Assembly: GCA_946547205.1 (NCBI GenBank) | Contig: CAMNPA010000033.1 | Span: forward strand, 1-8,555 | From: an uncultured Selenomonadales bacterium | GTDB lineage: Bacteria; Bacillota; Negativicutes; Selenomonadales; Selenomonadaceae | Length of the DNA stretch: 8,555 nt | Direction of reading: 5' to 3' | Part shown: positions 1 through 6,780 of the stretch, one piece after another | Layout of the letters: each line of letters opens with the position of its first letter | How positions within the stretch are numbered: position 1 is the stretch's first letter | Made by a program: the position numbers and the translations under genes | The notes under the pieces: model-generated | What the model was told of the DNA's origin: nothing | The model's database searches: none | The model's input: only the letters and a program-made list of their open reading frames with translations

Positions 1-1065
1 GAAAATTTTTTTAACGACAGATTCGCTCACGCCGCTGCAAATTTCAACGTCGCCGAAATTTTTCATGAGCACCCAATTCACCACGCCGCCGACAGTTTTT
101 TTGTCGCGCAAAGTCACGGCATAAAGTTTATCGGCGTCAAGTCCGTTGCAAGTCGTCATCATCTCGAAACGTCGCAGAAGATTTTTCAGCCGCTCAACGT
201 TCGCGCAAGTCGTCTTGCCGAGTTCGCGACTGATTGACGCCGCACCGATCATGCCGATTGCAACAGCCTCGCCGTGACGAAATTTTTTGTAATGCGTTTG
301 CTCCTCGACAGCGTGCGCCAAAGTGTGACCGAAATTCAAAATGCGGCGCAAGCCGGATTCGCGTTCATCTTTGCCGACGACTTCAGCTTTGAGTTCGCAG
401 GAACGTTTGACAATGTGCGCCAAAGTTTCAACGTCGCGTTGCAAAATTTTTTCGGCGTTGACTTCAAGGTAAGCGAAAAATTTTTCGTCGCTGATGACGC
501 CGTACTTGACGACTTCGCCGAGACCGGATTTAATTTCGCGTTCTGGCAACGTCGCAAGGCAATTCAAATCGATAAACACTGCACGCGGTTGATGAAAGGC
601 ACCGATTAAATTTTTTCCGAGCGCGTGATTGACAGCCGTTTTGCCGCCGACAGAAGAATCGACTTGCGCAAGGAGCGTCGTTGGAATTTGAATCAGATTG
701 ATGCCGCGCAGGAACGTTGCCGCGACGAATCCCGCCAAATCTCCGACGACACCGCCGCCGAACGCAATGACGACGGATTTTCTGTCGAGACCGAATTCAA
801 TCGCCCGCGTGAAAAGTTTTTCAGCCTCTTGCAGATTTTTGGAAGTTTCGCCGTCGGGAATTGTCGCAACGGTGTAAGAAATTTTTTGCGCGTCGAGACC
901 GTCAACGAGAGCTTTGCCGTGCAGATTGAAAATTTTTTCCTGCGTGACGATCAAAGCCTTGGTAAATTTTTTTGTCGCGATAAATTCTCCGACGCCGTGC
1001 AAAATGTCCGTGCCGATAAAAATTTCGTAGCTTGCCGCGCCGAGATTGACTGTAACTTTTTCCAT
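1..1065 (-). CDS. aroB: 3-dehydroquinate synthase AroB (C-terminus cut by window edge)
   Basis: Cytosolic second enzyme of the shikimate pathway. It converts DAHP to 3-dehydroquinate using NAD+ and a divalent metal. The frame is open from the ATG at 1065 to base 1, giving 355 residues; family members are about 360, so only the last few residues are missing. Visible motifs are the NAD-binding GGGVVGD at residues 103-109, PTTLLAQVDSSVGGKTAVN at 128-146, and the three metal ligands of the family: E184 in GLGEVVKYG, H247 in NFGHTLAHA and H264 in RHGEAVAIG. The start is supported by AGGAG at 1074-1078, 8 nt upstream and lying inside the 3' end of aroK. The stop of aroK is only 4 nt before this start, so translation is probably coupled. 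It is the last of three aro genes visible in the operon. No defect is seen. Identification is very secure. Confidence 0.97.
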   Translation of the reverse strand, partial: MEKVTVNLGAASYEIFIGTDILHGVGEFIATKKFTKALIVTQEKIFNLHGKALVDGLDAQKISYTVATIPDGETSKNLQEAEKLFTRAIEFGLDRKSVVIAFGGGVVGDLAGFVAATFLRGINLIQIPTTLLAQVDSSVGGKTAVNHALGKNLIGAFHQPRAVFIDLNCLATLPEREIKSGLGEVVKYGVISDEKFFAYLEVNAEKILQRDVETLAHIVKRSCELKAEVVGKDERESGLRRILNFGHTLAHAVEEQTHYKKFRHGEAVAIGMIGAASISRELGKTTCANVERLKNLLRRFEMMTTCNGLDADKLYAVTLRDKKTVGGVVNWVLMKNFGDVEICSGVSESVVKKIF

Positions 1066-1069
1066 GTGC

Positions 1070-1591
1070 TCAACTCCTGAACTGCCGCAAATATCTGCAG
1101 ATGTCATCGACAATTTGAATCGGCGACCATTCCGTCGTGTCGACCGTGTAATCCGCGCGCTCATAAAATTTCTGACGTTCGGCGAGAAGTTTTTTAATCG
1201 TTGCCAATCGTTCATCACCGCCGCCGTCAAGAACAGGACGTTCGCCGCGCCGCGCAGTCCGATTGAAAATTTCTTCGGGCTCCGTCGTCAAGCAAATCAT
1301 CACGCCGGAATTTTTCAGCAGACGAAGATTTTCAGCGTCCTTGATTGTGCCGCCGCCCGTCGATATTACAAGCCCGCGACGTTCGCTCAACTCTTTAACT
1401 GCCACGCGTTCAAGTTCGCGGAAATGTTCTTCGCCGAAACGTTCAAAAATTTTCGGGATGGAAAGGTGCGCCTCGTCCTCAATCTTTTTGTCAATGTCAA
1501 CGAACGGTCGTCCCAACTTTGTCGCCAACATTTTGCCGAGACTCGTCTTGCCCGTGCCCATGAATCCTGTCAAAATCACGTTGCCTTTCAT
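1070..1591 (-). CDS. aroK: Shikimate kinase AroK
   Basis: Cytosolic kinase that phosphorylates shikimate to shikimate 3-phosphate with ATP, step five of the shikimate pathway. It has 173 residues, the normal length for the single-domain enzyme. The Walker A P-loop GFMGTGKT is at residues 9-16. The shikimate-binding DID motif is at 32-34, FRELE with its conserved arginine R58 at 57-61, and the GGG loop at 79-81. The lid region holds R115 and RP at 118-119, and the C-terminal ERQxxY region is at 138-143. The start codon overlaps the aroC stop in an ATGA arrangement (1588-1591), which points to translational coupling. Its last codons contain the ribosome binding site of aroB. The symbol aroK is used for the family; aroL-type isozymes cannot be separated by sequence alone. 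A long open frame on the opposite strand here is a shadow. Confidence 0.97.
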   Translation of the reverse strand: MKGNVILTGFMGTGKTSLGKMLATKLGRPFVDIDKKIEDEAHLSIPKIFERFGEEHFRELERVAVKELSERRGLVISTGGGTIKDAENLRLLKNSGVMICLTTEPEEIFNRTARRGERPVLDGGGDERLATIKKLLAERQKFYERADYTVDTTEWSPIQIVDDICRYLRQFRS

Positions 1592-2673
1592 AAGCCGAAT
1601 TCCTCCGTCAAACGTGCGCGATAATGTTTCAAATTGGCAAGCGTGTCAATCAATGCGTCGCCGCCGAATTTGTCGACAATCGCATCAGCCGTGACGACAG
1701 CCGCCATCGCCTCGCCGACGACTTGAGCCGCCCAAATCGCGCAGGTGTCCGAACGTTCCTTGCTGGCAGTCACAGGTTGTCGCGTGGCAATGTCGACGGT
1801 CTGCAACGGTTTCATCAACGTGGGAATCGGTTTCATCGCCGCACGAATGATCAAATCTTCGCCGTTGGTCATTCCGCCTTCAAAGCCGCCCGCGCGATTA
1901 GTTTTGCGAAAAATTTTGCCGCCGTCAACAAAAATTTCGTCATGGACTTCACTGCCGAGCTTAGTCGCATTTGAAAAGCCGTCGCCTAACTCAACAGCCT
2001 TGACAGCTTGAATCGACATGAACGCCGCCGCAAATTTCGCGTCAAGTTTCCTGTCCCATTGAATGTGACTGCCGAGACCTGCAGGCACGCCGCTGACTTT
2101 GACTTCAAAAATGCCGCCGACCGTATCGCCGCGAGATTTTGCCTCGTCAATGCGTTCACGAATTTTTTCATCGCCAATCGCTCCGCCAACACTCAAAACT
2201 TTTCCGCCGACTTCAATGCCGCAACAGTGCAGAAAAATTTTGCACAAGGCACCCGCCGCAACTCTCATCGTCGTTTCGCGGGCAGATGAACGTTCCAAAA
2301 TGTCGCGCACGTCCGAACGAGAATATTTCGCCGCACCGATTAAATCAGCGTGACCGGGACGAGCATTGGTGACTTTTTCGCCGCAAGGTGAGCCTTCCGC
2401 GCTCATTCGGTCTTGCCAATTTTTCCAATCGCGATTTTCAACGCTCAACGTTATCGGACTGCCGAGAGTTTCTCCGAATCGAATGCCCGACAAAAATTCG
2501 ACGCAATCACTTTCGATTTTCATGCGACCGCCGCGCCCGTAGCCGCCTTGACGACGTTTAAGCTCCGCGTTGACAAAATCGCTTGAAACTTTCAATCCGG
2601 CGGGAAGTCCTTCCAAAATGCAAACGAGTCGCGAGCCGTGACTTTCGCCGCCGCTGATGTATCTGACACCCAT
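1588..2673 (-). CDS. aroC: Chorismate synthase AroC
   Basis: FMN-dependent final enzyme of the shikimate pathway, converting EPSP to chorismate, the precursor of aromatic amino acids and folate. It has 361 residues, the usual size. Motifs seen are GESHG at 9-13 with catalytic-type H12, RRQGGYGRGGRM at 40-51, ARPGHADL with H108 at 104-111, RSSARETTMRVAAG at 128-141, and KERSDTCAIW at 305-314. An in-frame ATG at 2700 would add nine residues. I chose the ATG at 2673 because GGAGG (2681-2685) sits 7 nt before it and because family members begin only a few residues before the GESHG motif. It is the first gene of the aroC-aroK-aroB operon. The ribosome binding site and first nine codons are duplicated 120 bp upstream (2768-2810). 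The promoter is predicted at 2857-2885. Confidence 0.97.
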   Translation of the reverse strand: MGVRYISGGESHGSRLVCILEGLPAGLKVSSDFVNAELKRRQGGYGRGGRMKIESDCVEFLSGIRFGETLGSPITLSVENRDWKNWQDRMSAEGSPCGEKVTNARPGHADLIGAAKYSRSDVRDILERSSARETTMRVAAGALCKIFLHCCGIEVGGKVLSVGGAIGDEKIRERIDEAKSRGDTVGGIFEVKVSGVPAGLGSHIQWDRKLDAKFAAAFMSIQAVKAVELGDGFSNATKLGSEVHDEIFVDGGKIFRKTNRAGGFEGGMTNGEDLIIRAAMKPIPTLMKPLQTVDIATRQPVTASKERSDTCAIWAAQVVGEAMAAVVTADAIVDKFGGDALIDTLANLKHYRARLTEEFGL

Positions 2674-2690
2674 AATTTTTCCTCCAAAAA
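2648..2690 (-). repeat. 43-bp direct repeat, copy 1 (aroC ribosome binding site and first codons)
   Basis: This stretch holds the functional aroC GGAGG, its ATG and the first eight to nine codons. It is identical over 43 bases to 2768-2810, with an offset of exactly 120 bp. Similarity fades quickly on both flanks, so this is not an intact tandem duplication of a whole 120-bp unit. Confidence 0.95.
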
Positions 2691-2718
2691 TTTTAAACAT
2701 GCACGCGGTAAAAAAATT

Positions 2719-2793
2719 TCAACCGCTGAAGATTTTAACGCGCACATTGGATGCCTCGTCACGTTGCCCGCCGCTGATGTATCTGACACCCAT
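2719..2793 (-). CDS. Leader mini-ORF copying the AroC N-terminus (24 codons)
   Basis: A 24-codon open frame begins at the duplicated aroC start (ATG at 2793). It has the same GGAGG and 7-nt spacing as the real gene. Its first nine residues, MGVRYISGG, are identical to AroC; the rest (QRDEASNVRVKIFSG) is unrelated, and TGA at 2719-2721 ends it 45 nt before the aroC start. It lies inside the predicted leader transcript. It has no run of aromatic codons (a single Tyr and a single Phe, no Trp), so it is not a classical attenuation peptide. It could be a translated leader that tunes aroC, a decoy initiation site, or a passive scar of a duplication. Translation is likely on ribosome-site grounds, but no function can be assigned. 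Confidence 0.4.
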   Translation of the reverse strand: MGVRYISGGQRDEASNVRVKIFSG

Positions 2794-2810
2794 AATTTTT
2801 CCTCCAAAAA
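2768..2810 (-). repeat. 43-bp direct repeat, copy 2 (duplicate aroC start in the leader)
   Basis: Exact second copy of 2648-2690, lying inside the predicted aroC 5' leader between the promoter and the real start. It contains its own GGAGG (2801-2805) and ATG (2793), so it should be able to recruit ribosomes. Confidence 0.95.
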
Positions 2811-2827
2811 AATCTGCAACGTCACTT

Positions 2828-2856
2828 GCAAAAAAATAAACCGCTTCGACGCGGCT
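2828..2856 (-). terminator. Possible weak intrinsic terminator of the methyltransferase unit
   Basis: On the minus strand AGCCGC pairs with GCGGTT across a 6-nt loop (2839-2856; one G-U pair), followed by a T-rich tract, TTTATTTTTTT. It lies 33 nt after the upstream stop codon. The stem is short. The predicted aroC transcription start lies inside the loop, so the aroC transcript would not contain the full hairpin and should escape it. Confidence 0.45.
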
Positions 2857-2885
2857 ATTATATCATTTGAAATGCTTTTGGTCAC
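2857..2885 (-). promoter_or_regulatory. Predicted promoter of the aroC-aroK-aroB operon
   Basis: On the minus strand the -10 box TATAAT (2857-2862) is perfect and preceded by TG plus one base (extended -10). A 17-bp spacer separates it from GTGACC (2880-2885), which matches 4 of 6 positions of the -35 consensus. The start of transcription would fall near 2850, leaving a leader of about 175 nt with the duplicated start in it. The -35 box begins 3 bp after the stop codon of the upstream methyltransferase gene. Confidence 0.75.
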
Positions 2886-2888
2886 GAA

Positions 2889-4034
2889 TTATATACTGCG
2901 CTCTTTGGGCACGGCGTAGAAAATTATCTCGTGATTTTTTTTGATGTTGCCGACATAGGGCGTGAACTTTCGCAGATAGTAAACGTAATCGCGGCAAATC
3001 GACTGAATGAATTGCGGCACGGTCAAAAGGTCTTCCTTGAAGTGATAGACGCAAATCGCCAGAACGGGACGGTCGGCTTGAATGAGATTTTTCATGGCGT
3101 GGAGCATTGAAAGTTCCGCACCTTCGATGTCGGCGTTAAGGAGCGTACATTTGTTGCCCGCCAAAATTTTTTCAAAGTCGGTGTTCTCGTCAAGCATTTC
3201 GTTAATCGGTTCGACAAATGCAAGTTTTTCCGGCGGCAGGAGAGAAAGATTGTGTATCATGCGCTCAAAAGTTTCTTTGTTGCCCTCGAACGCGTAAATT
3301 TTTTTCGGCTTGAAGTCAAAGCTCAAATATTGAAAAACAGTGTCGCCTTCGTTGGCACCGCAATTAATCCAACATTCGCCGTCCAAATGTTTATACAGCC
3401 GCTCATATTTGCCGCCGAAAAAATATTTCCACAGCGTGGAATTTTGCTCGCCCTTGTAAGCGCAATTCAAAACGCAGCTCTCGACGTAATGATAAAGCGT
3501 CCGCTTTGAAGTTTCATCGGCAAGCGAATCGAAAAGATTCATGAGCTCTTCCTTGTGCGACTGATAGTAGAACATGCTGTTCGCGTCGAATTCAAAAACC
3601 GAATTTAAATTCATCCTTGTCGCATTGTATTCCGAGACAGTGAAAATTTTGTTGGGAGCTTCCACGGACGGAATTTTATAGAGATTGTCTTCAAAGAAAG
3701 TTTTTCTTTCGCCGACGAGACAATCCGGCGTGAACATGAAAAAAAATTTGCGCGGAGTTTCGTCCGTCAACAATTCGTGCGGAGAAATTATTTTCACGTC
3801 GTCAACCATTTCAAAAGGTTTCGGCAGAGAACAAACGACGCGCTGAACTTTCAATTCCCAACTTTTGAGCAGGCGAACGTAAGTATGCAAGTCGTTTTCG
3901 GCGATGATGTAGACGTTTGATTTTGTCATTCTGCCGAGCGAAACTGCAACCAAAATGTCTCCGCTTATCTCGCAACAACATTCTTCAACGCGCGTGCTGT
4001 CAAGCATTGCCAACATTTCTTCACGTAAACTCAA
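2889..4034 (-). CDS. FkbM-family SAM-dependent methyltransferase
   Basis: Predicted cytosolic methyltransferase of 381 residues. The C-terminal half is a Rossmann-type SAM domain of the FkbM (Methyltransf_21) family. It has motif I WINCGANEGDT at 222-232, the acidic YAFEGN at 247-252 after the second strand, the family signature NADIEGAELSML at 300-311, and the end motif NHEIIFYA at 367-374. FkbM enzymes typically O-methylate sugars or natural products; the substrate here is unknown. The N-terminal 200 residues are unrecognised. I place the start at TTG (4034) because GGAGG at 4042-4046 sits exactly 7 nt before it. The longer ATG version from 4082 would put that site inside the gene and overlap the upstream gene, while the next ATG is too far downstream. 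It follows the condensation-domain gene by 20 nt and is surely co-transcribed with it. Confidence 0.88.
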   Translation of the reverse strand: MSLREEMLAMLDSTRVEECCCEISGDILVAVSLGRMTKSNVYIIAENDLHTYVRLLKSWELKVQRVVCSLPKPFEMVDDVKIISPHELLTDETPRKFFFMFTPDCLVGERKTFFEDNLYKIPSVEAPNKIFTVSEYNATRMNLNSVFEFDANSMFYYQSHKEELMNLFDSLADETSKRTLYHYVESCVLNCAYKGEQNSTLWKYFFGGKYERLYKHLDGECWINCGANEGDTVFQYLSFDFKPKKIYAFEGNKETFERMIHNLSLLPPEKLAFVEPINEMLDENTDFEKILAGNKCTLLNADIEGAELSMLHAMKNLIQADRPVLAICVYHFKEDLLTVPQFIQSICRDYVYYLRKFTPYVGNIKKNHEIIFYAVPKERSI

Positions 4035-4041
4035 AGCTATT

Positions 4042-4046
4042 CCTCC
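4042..4046 (-). promoter_or_regulatory. Ribosome binding site deciding a TTG start
   Basis: GGAGG lies in the 20-nt gap between the stop of the condensation-domain gene (4055) and the TTG at 4034, with a 7-nt spacer. It has the same core and spacing as the aroC site, and it is the reason for choosing TTG. Confidence 0.8.
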
Positions 4047-4054
4047 AAAATTTT

Positions 4055-5881
4055 TCACGACTGCAGCCACAGAATTTGCCAACGTTCCATTTGCTCCAGC
4101 GCGAAGTTCATCAGCGACAACGAGACTTCCGAATTTTTTCTTAGCACGTCAATCATCACGGTGCGCGGGATTGTCAAAAGTTCTGCGCGTTCAGTCAAGA
4201 CTTCGGCGGAAAGCGTGAGCCGTTGCCGCTCCAAAAGATTCGTCGGATTGACAAAACCATTTCGCGCGACAATGTCAATCGGATTGTACCAGCCGTCGCC
4301 GCTGTCAACGTTGCGAGCAAGTTTGCCGTCCACGACGAAGATAAAATTTTTCTTGAGCACGTCGCCGGAAATTCTGTCGCCTTCGTAGCGCGTGACAAGT
4401 TCCGCTTGCCCGTCGAAGAGTCCGATTGTCCCGCCGAAACGTCCTTGCAAAATCGGCAGCTGCGACAAAAAATCGCGAATCTTTTTCCGATTGTCTTCCT
4501 TGAAAGATGTCGTGATGTCGGTTGGAATTTCGGCGCGAACGTTGAGCCGTTTGAAGAAGTCCGCGTATTTTGCATTCCAATCGCTTAACATTTGCTTGAG
4601 AACAATTTCATAGAGCTTGCAAAGATTTTCGACGCCGTTCGCAAAAAATTTCGTCTCGTCATAGAGAAAGTTAATCGACAATTTTTTTTCGGAATAGTGG
4701 AAGTAAGCACCGAGTTTCATTCCGCGAGCGTCCCACGAATTCCGCGCGACAATTTCTCCGTGCGACGTGGCGGGCGTTTGAATGTAATTGAGTTCGTTCG
4801 CTTGAAACTCTTTAAAGCTCAAGAAATGGTCAAATAATTTTCGTCCGTGCCGCGAAAAATTTTCCGGCGTCGACCAATCGATACAGCTGTAAGGTTGCGA
4901 GACGACCAGTTGACGGAATTGCTTGCCGACGATTTTTTCCACGGTCAAATTATCGTCGCCGGTCACGCGCACCGGAATTATATTGAGCGAAAAATTTTCG
5001 TCCGACAAAATTTGGCAGAACAGACAATCGCTCCGCTTGTTCGCCAAATGCAACATAAATCCCCAAGCACTTTGCAAAATCGCCGTCAACATCATTCGGT
5101 TTGATTGTGCACGTCCGCGCAGGTCAGAGAGAATATCGGCGGGAATTGTCATTCGGTGTGCATGTTGATTATAAGCGGCGACGGTTTGACGTTCGTAAGG
5201 CAAGACTGCGGGCGGCGGAGCTTTGTCCAAAACTTTTGCCCAATGTTCGAGAATCGCGGCTTGATTCGGCGGCGGAAGTTTGGCGGAAGAATTTTTCGGC
5301 GTGTATTCGTCGGGAATGTCCAATGCGTTGCAAAAAAATTTTTCGGCGTCGAAATTGTCGGCGATTAACTGCGCAAGCGTCACGAGCACCGCAAATTCTC
5401 TGTCGTCGGTTTTGTAAACGGCAAATCGAATCAGCGTGTCGTGTCGAATGTCGAAATCGCGGCGCATATCGGCTGCCATAATCTTTCTGAATTCGTCGTC
5501 GAGTTCGTCCCTCTCAACCTGCATGACGTTGCGGAAAATGACTTCGGCGTTGAGCGACGTTTCAGAGCGAATAACTTTGACCGTGCGCGTGCCGACGTTG
5601 CAAAAATTTACGCGCAAGCTTTTGTTTTCATTGAGCAGACGATTGACGGCGATTTTGAATTTCATCGGGTTAATCGTGCCGTTAATTTTGTAGAGCGTCT
5701 GAATAAAAAAGTGCGGCGACACAAAATTTTTTCCCGCGAAAAATTTCAGCTCCTGCTCCGTCAAATCCATGACCGCTTCGAGTTGATTCGGATTGTAGCC
5801 GTTCAAGCCTTCAATCTGCCGCCCGTAAACGCTTTCCAAAACATTTCGTTCGTCGGCATTGAGTTTCAAGGTTGTCTCCAT
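4055..5881 (-). CDS. NRPS condensation-domain-like protein fused to a cyclic-nucleotide-binding-like domain
   Basis: 608 residues, no signal peptide or membrane segment. Residues 50-445 resemble a nonribosomal peptide synthetase condensation domain: N-terminal strand and helix with LLNENKSLRVNF at 82-93, SLNIIPVRV at 298-306, and LFDHFLSFKEF at 349-359. The catalytic HHxxxDG motif reads AQLIADN (170-176), so both histidines are replaced and only D175 remains. Normal acyl-transfer chemistry is therefore doubtful. Residues 465-604 resemble a CRP-type cyclic nucleotide domain (FVNPTNLL, then RLTLSAEVLTERAELLTIPR), but the usual cassette Glu is absent. No adenylation, carrier or thioesterase domain is present. 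The ATG at 5881 is chosen over one at 5953 because AGGCGG (5888-5893) lies 6 nt before it and the promoter lies inside the longer version. First gene of a pair with the FkbM methyltransferase. Substrate and role unknown. Confidence 0.8.
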   Translation of the reverse strand: METTLKLNADERNVLESVYGRQIEGLNGYNPNQLEAVMDLTEQELKFFAGKNFVSPHFFIQTLYKINGTINPMKFKIAVNRLLNENKSLRVNFCNVGTRTVKVIRSETSLNAEVIFRNVMQVERDELDDEFRKIMAADMRRDFDIRHDTLIRFAVYKTDDREFAVLVTLAQLIADNFDAEKFFCNALDIPDEYTPKNSSAKLPPPNQAAILEHWAKVLDKAPPPAVLPYERQTVAAYNQHAHRMTIPADILSDLRGRAQSNRMMLTAILQSAWGFMLHLANKRSDCLFCQILSDENFSLNIIPVRVTGDDNLTVEKIVGKQFRQLVVSQPYSCIDWSTPENFSRHGRKLFDHFLSFKEFQANELNYIQTPATSHGEIVARNSWDARGMKLGAYFHYSEKKLSINFLYDETKFFANGVENLCKLYEIVLKQMLSDWNAKYADFFKRLNVRAEIPTDITTSFKEDNRKKIRDFLSQLPILQGRFGGTIGLFDGQAELVTRYEGDRISGDVLKKNFIFVVDGKLARNVDSGDGWYNPIDIVARNGFVNPTNLLERQRLTLSAEVLTERAELLTIPRTVMIDVLRKNSEVSLSLMNFALEQMERWQILWLQS

Positions 5882-5923
5882 AACGCACCGCCTTTGAAAA
5901 ATTTTTACCGTTGTATCACGCGC

Positions 5924-5953
5924 ATTATAACGTTTACGGCGAATGAATTGCAA
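5924..5953 (-). promoter_or_regulatory. Predicted promoter of the condensation-domain/methyltransferase pair
   Basis: On the minus strand a perfect TATAAT (5924-5929) is followed by GCGCGTGATA (5914-5923). An 18-bp spacer separates it from TTGCAA (5948-5953), which matches 4 of 6 of the -35 consensus. Transcription would start near 5917, about 36 nt before the ATG. The -35 box abuts the T-tract of the terminator of the preceding operon. Confidence 0.7.
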
Positions 5954-5955
5954 AT

Positions 5956-5990
5956 CAAAACAAAAACTGCCTCACGTTTGAGCAAGGCAG
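5956..5990 (-). terminator. Intrinsic terminator after the 239-residue protein gene
   Basis: On the minus strand CTGCCTTGC (5982-5990) pairs with GTGAGGCAG (5967-5975). This gives a 9-bp stem with two wobble pairs and a 6-nt loop, followed directly by TTTTTGTTTTG. It starts 26 nt after the stop codon at 6017 and closes the two-gene operon of small proteins. Confidence 0.88.
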
Positions 5991-6016
5991 CTTCTGTTTA
6001 TGTGATTGAAAAAATT

Positions 6017-6736
6017 TTATTCGACTGTTGACGTTCCGTTGAGTTGATTCGCGCGCTGATCGAAACGGCTCATAATCTCGTTGTAAGTGTTCTTCGTGAT
6101 GTCAGGCATGTTCTGCAAGCCGGTTGCATTTGTCCACGTCGCGCCTGCCTGTTTGAAACCTTCTTCGACAGCCGCACGCATTGCGGAAAGTTTTTCGGGG
6201 TCGTTGCCGGCGATGGCGGTTGCCAAATCGAAAATGCGCGAGGACACAGCGTCAACAGACCAATCGCCGCCTTCGCCGACAGCTTTAGCCGCGTCTTCAG
6301 CATTGGTTGCGACTTCGGGCAGACCGAAACGCGCCGCATCAATTTGCACGCCGTCAAAGTTCAAAATTCCTACGCCGTTATCGAGCCAGCCTTGAAGTTT
6401 GTCGTTCGATTCAGTCAACGCTTGAATCATCAGATTGAGCATGGACTGTTCGCTCATCGCAACACTTTCTTCAAGATAGCGGACTTGATCGGCGGAAAGA
6501 CCTTTTGTTTCTTGAGCGTTGTCTTCGTCGACGGAAAGATCGGGTTGCAATGACGATTGTTGAGCCTGTTTAGCCGCGTCGGAAATGTCGAGTTCAAACG
6601 CCGAGCCGACTTTTGCCTCTGCAGATTGAGTTTGCGCCGCCGAATTCGCGGCAGCCTTTGTGTCCGTGGAACTCTTGGCTTGCGTCGCGTATTGCGCGAA
6701 ACCTTGAGCCACTCTGGAAATGTTGCTTACATCCAT
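6017..6736 (-). CDS. Conserved hypothetical Ala-rich protein, 239 residues
   Basis: Function unknown. No signal peptide and no membrane segment are seen. Residues 18-65 are low-complexity (Ala, Ser, Gln, Thr), likely a flexible tail. Residues 80-115 (LSADQVRYLEESV, then MLNLMIQALTES) look helical. Residues 158-226 form the most protein-like core, with DWSVDAVSSRIFDLATAI, GNDPEKLSAMRAAVEEGFKQA and PDITKNTYNEIMSRFD. I recall a similar RIxxFA...GNDP...AxxxGFxxA...LPxIxxxTYxxxMxxxD pattern in uncharacterised Firmicutes proteins, but cannot name a domain. The start is well supported: AAAGGAGG (6745-6752) precedes the ATG by 8 nt. It is second in an operon, 44 nt after the 159-residue gene, and is followed by a strong terminator. 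That the gene is real is near certain; its role is not inferable. Confidence 0.88.
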   Translation of the reverse strand: MDVSNISRVAQGFAQYATQAKSSTDTKAAANSAAQTQSAEAKVGSAFELDISDAAKQAQQSSLQPDLSVDEDNAQETKGLSADQVRYLEESVAMSEQSMLNLMIQALTESNDKLQGWLDNGVGILNFDGVQIDAARFGLPEVATNAEDAAKAVGEGGDWSVDAVSSRIFDLATAIAGNDPEKLSAMRAAVEEGFKQAGATWTNATGLQNMPDITKNTYNEIMSRFDQRANQLNGTSTVE

Positions 6737-6780
6737 GTTGAAAACCTCCTTTAAATTGAAAACTCACAAATTGCGACGAG

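Noticed and set aside
274..1080. Plus-strand open frames opposite aroB
   Set aside because: aroB is continuous on the minus strand through the whole region with all motifs intact; these are shadows.
1046..1624. 192-residue plus-strand open frame opposite aroK
   Set aside because: It is antisense to a fully conserved shikimate kinase, has no ribosome site, and its composition follows the complement of the kinase codons.
2719..2793. Classical amino-acid attenuation leader for aroC
   Set aside because: The mini-ORF has no cluster of Trp, Phe or Tyr codons, and I see no paired terminator/antiterminator between it and aroC.
2648..2810. CRISPR-like pair of repeats
   Set aside because: There are only two copies, one of them is the coding start of aroC, and the interval is not spacer-like.
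2592..2885. 97-residue minus-strand frame with a repeated FLEEKLWVSDTSAA segment
   Set aside because: The repeat is the out-of-frame reading of the duplicated aroC start, and the frame runs into aroC in the wrong phase.
5882..5953. Longer N-terminus of the condensation-domain protein (ATG at 5953)
   Set aside because: The extra 24 codons cover the predicted -10 box and a good ribosome site for the ATG at 5881, and do not look like protein.
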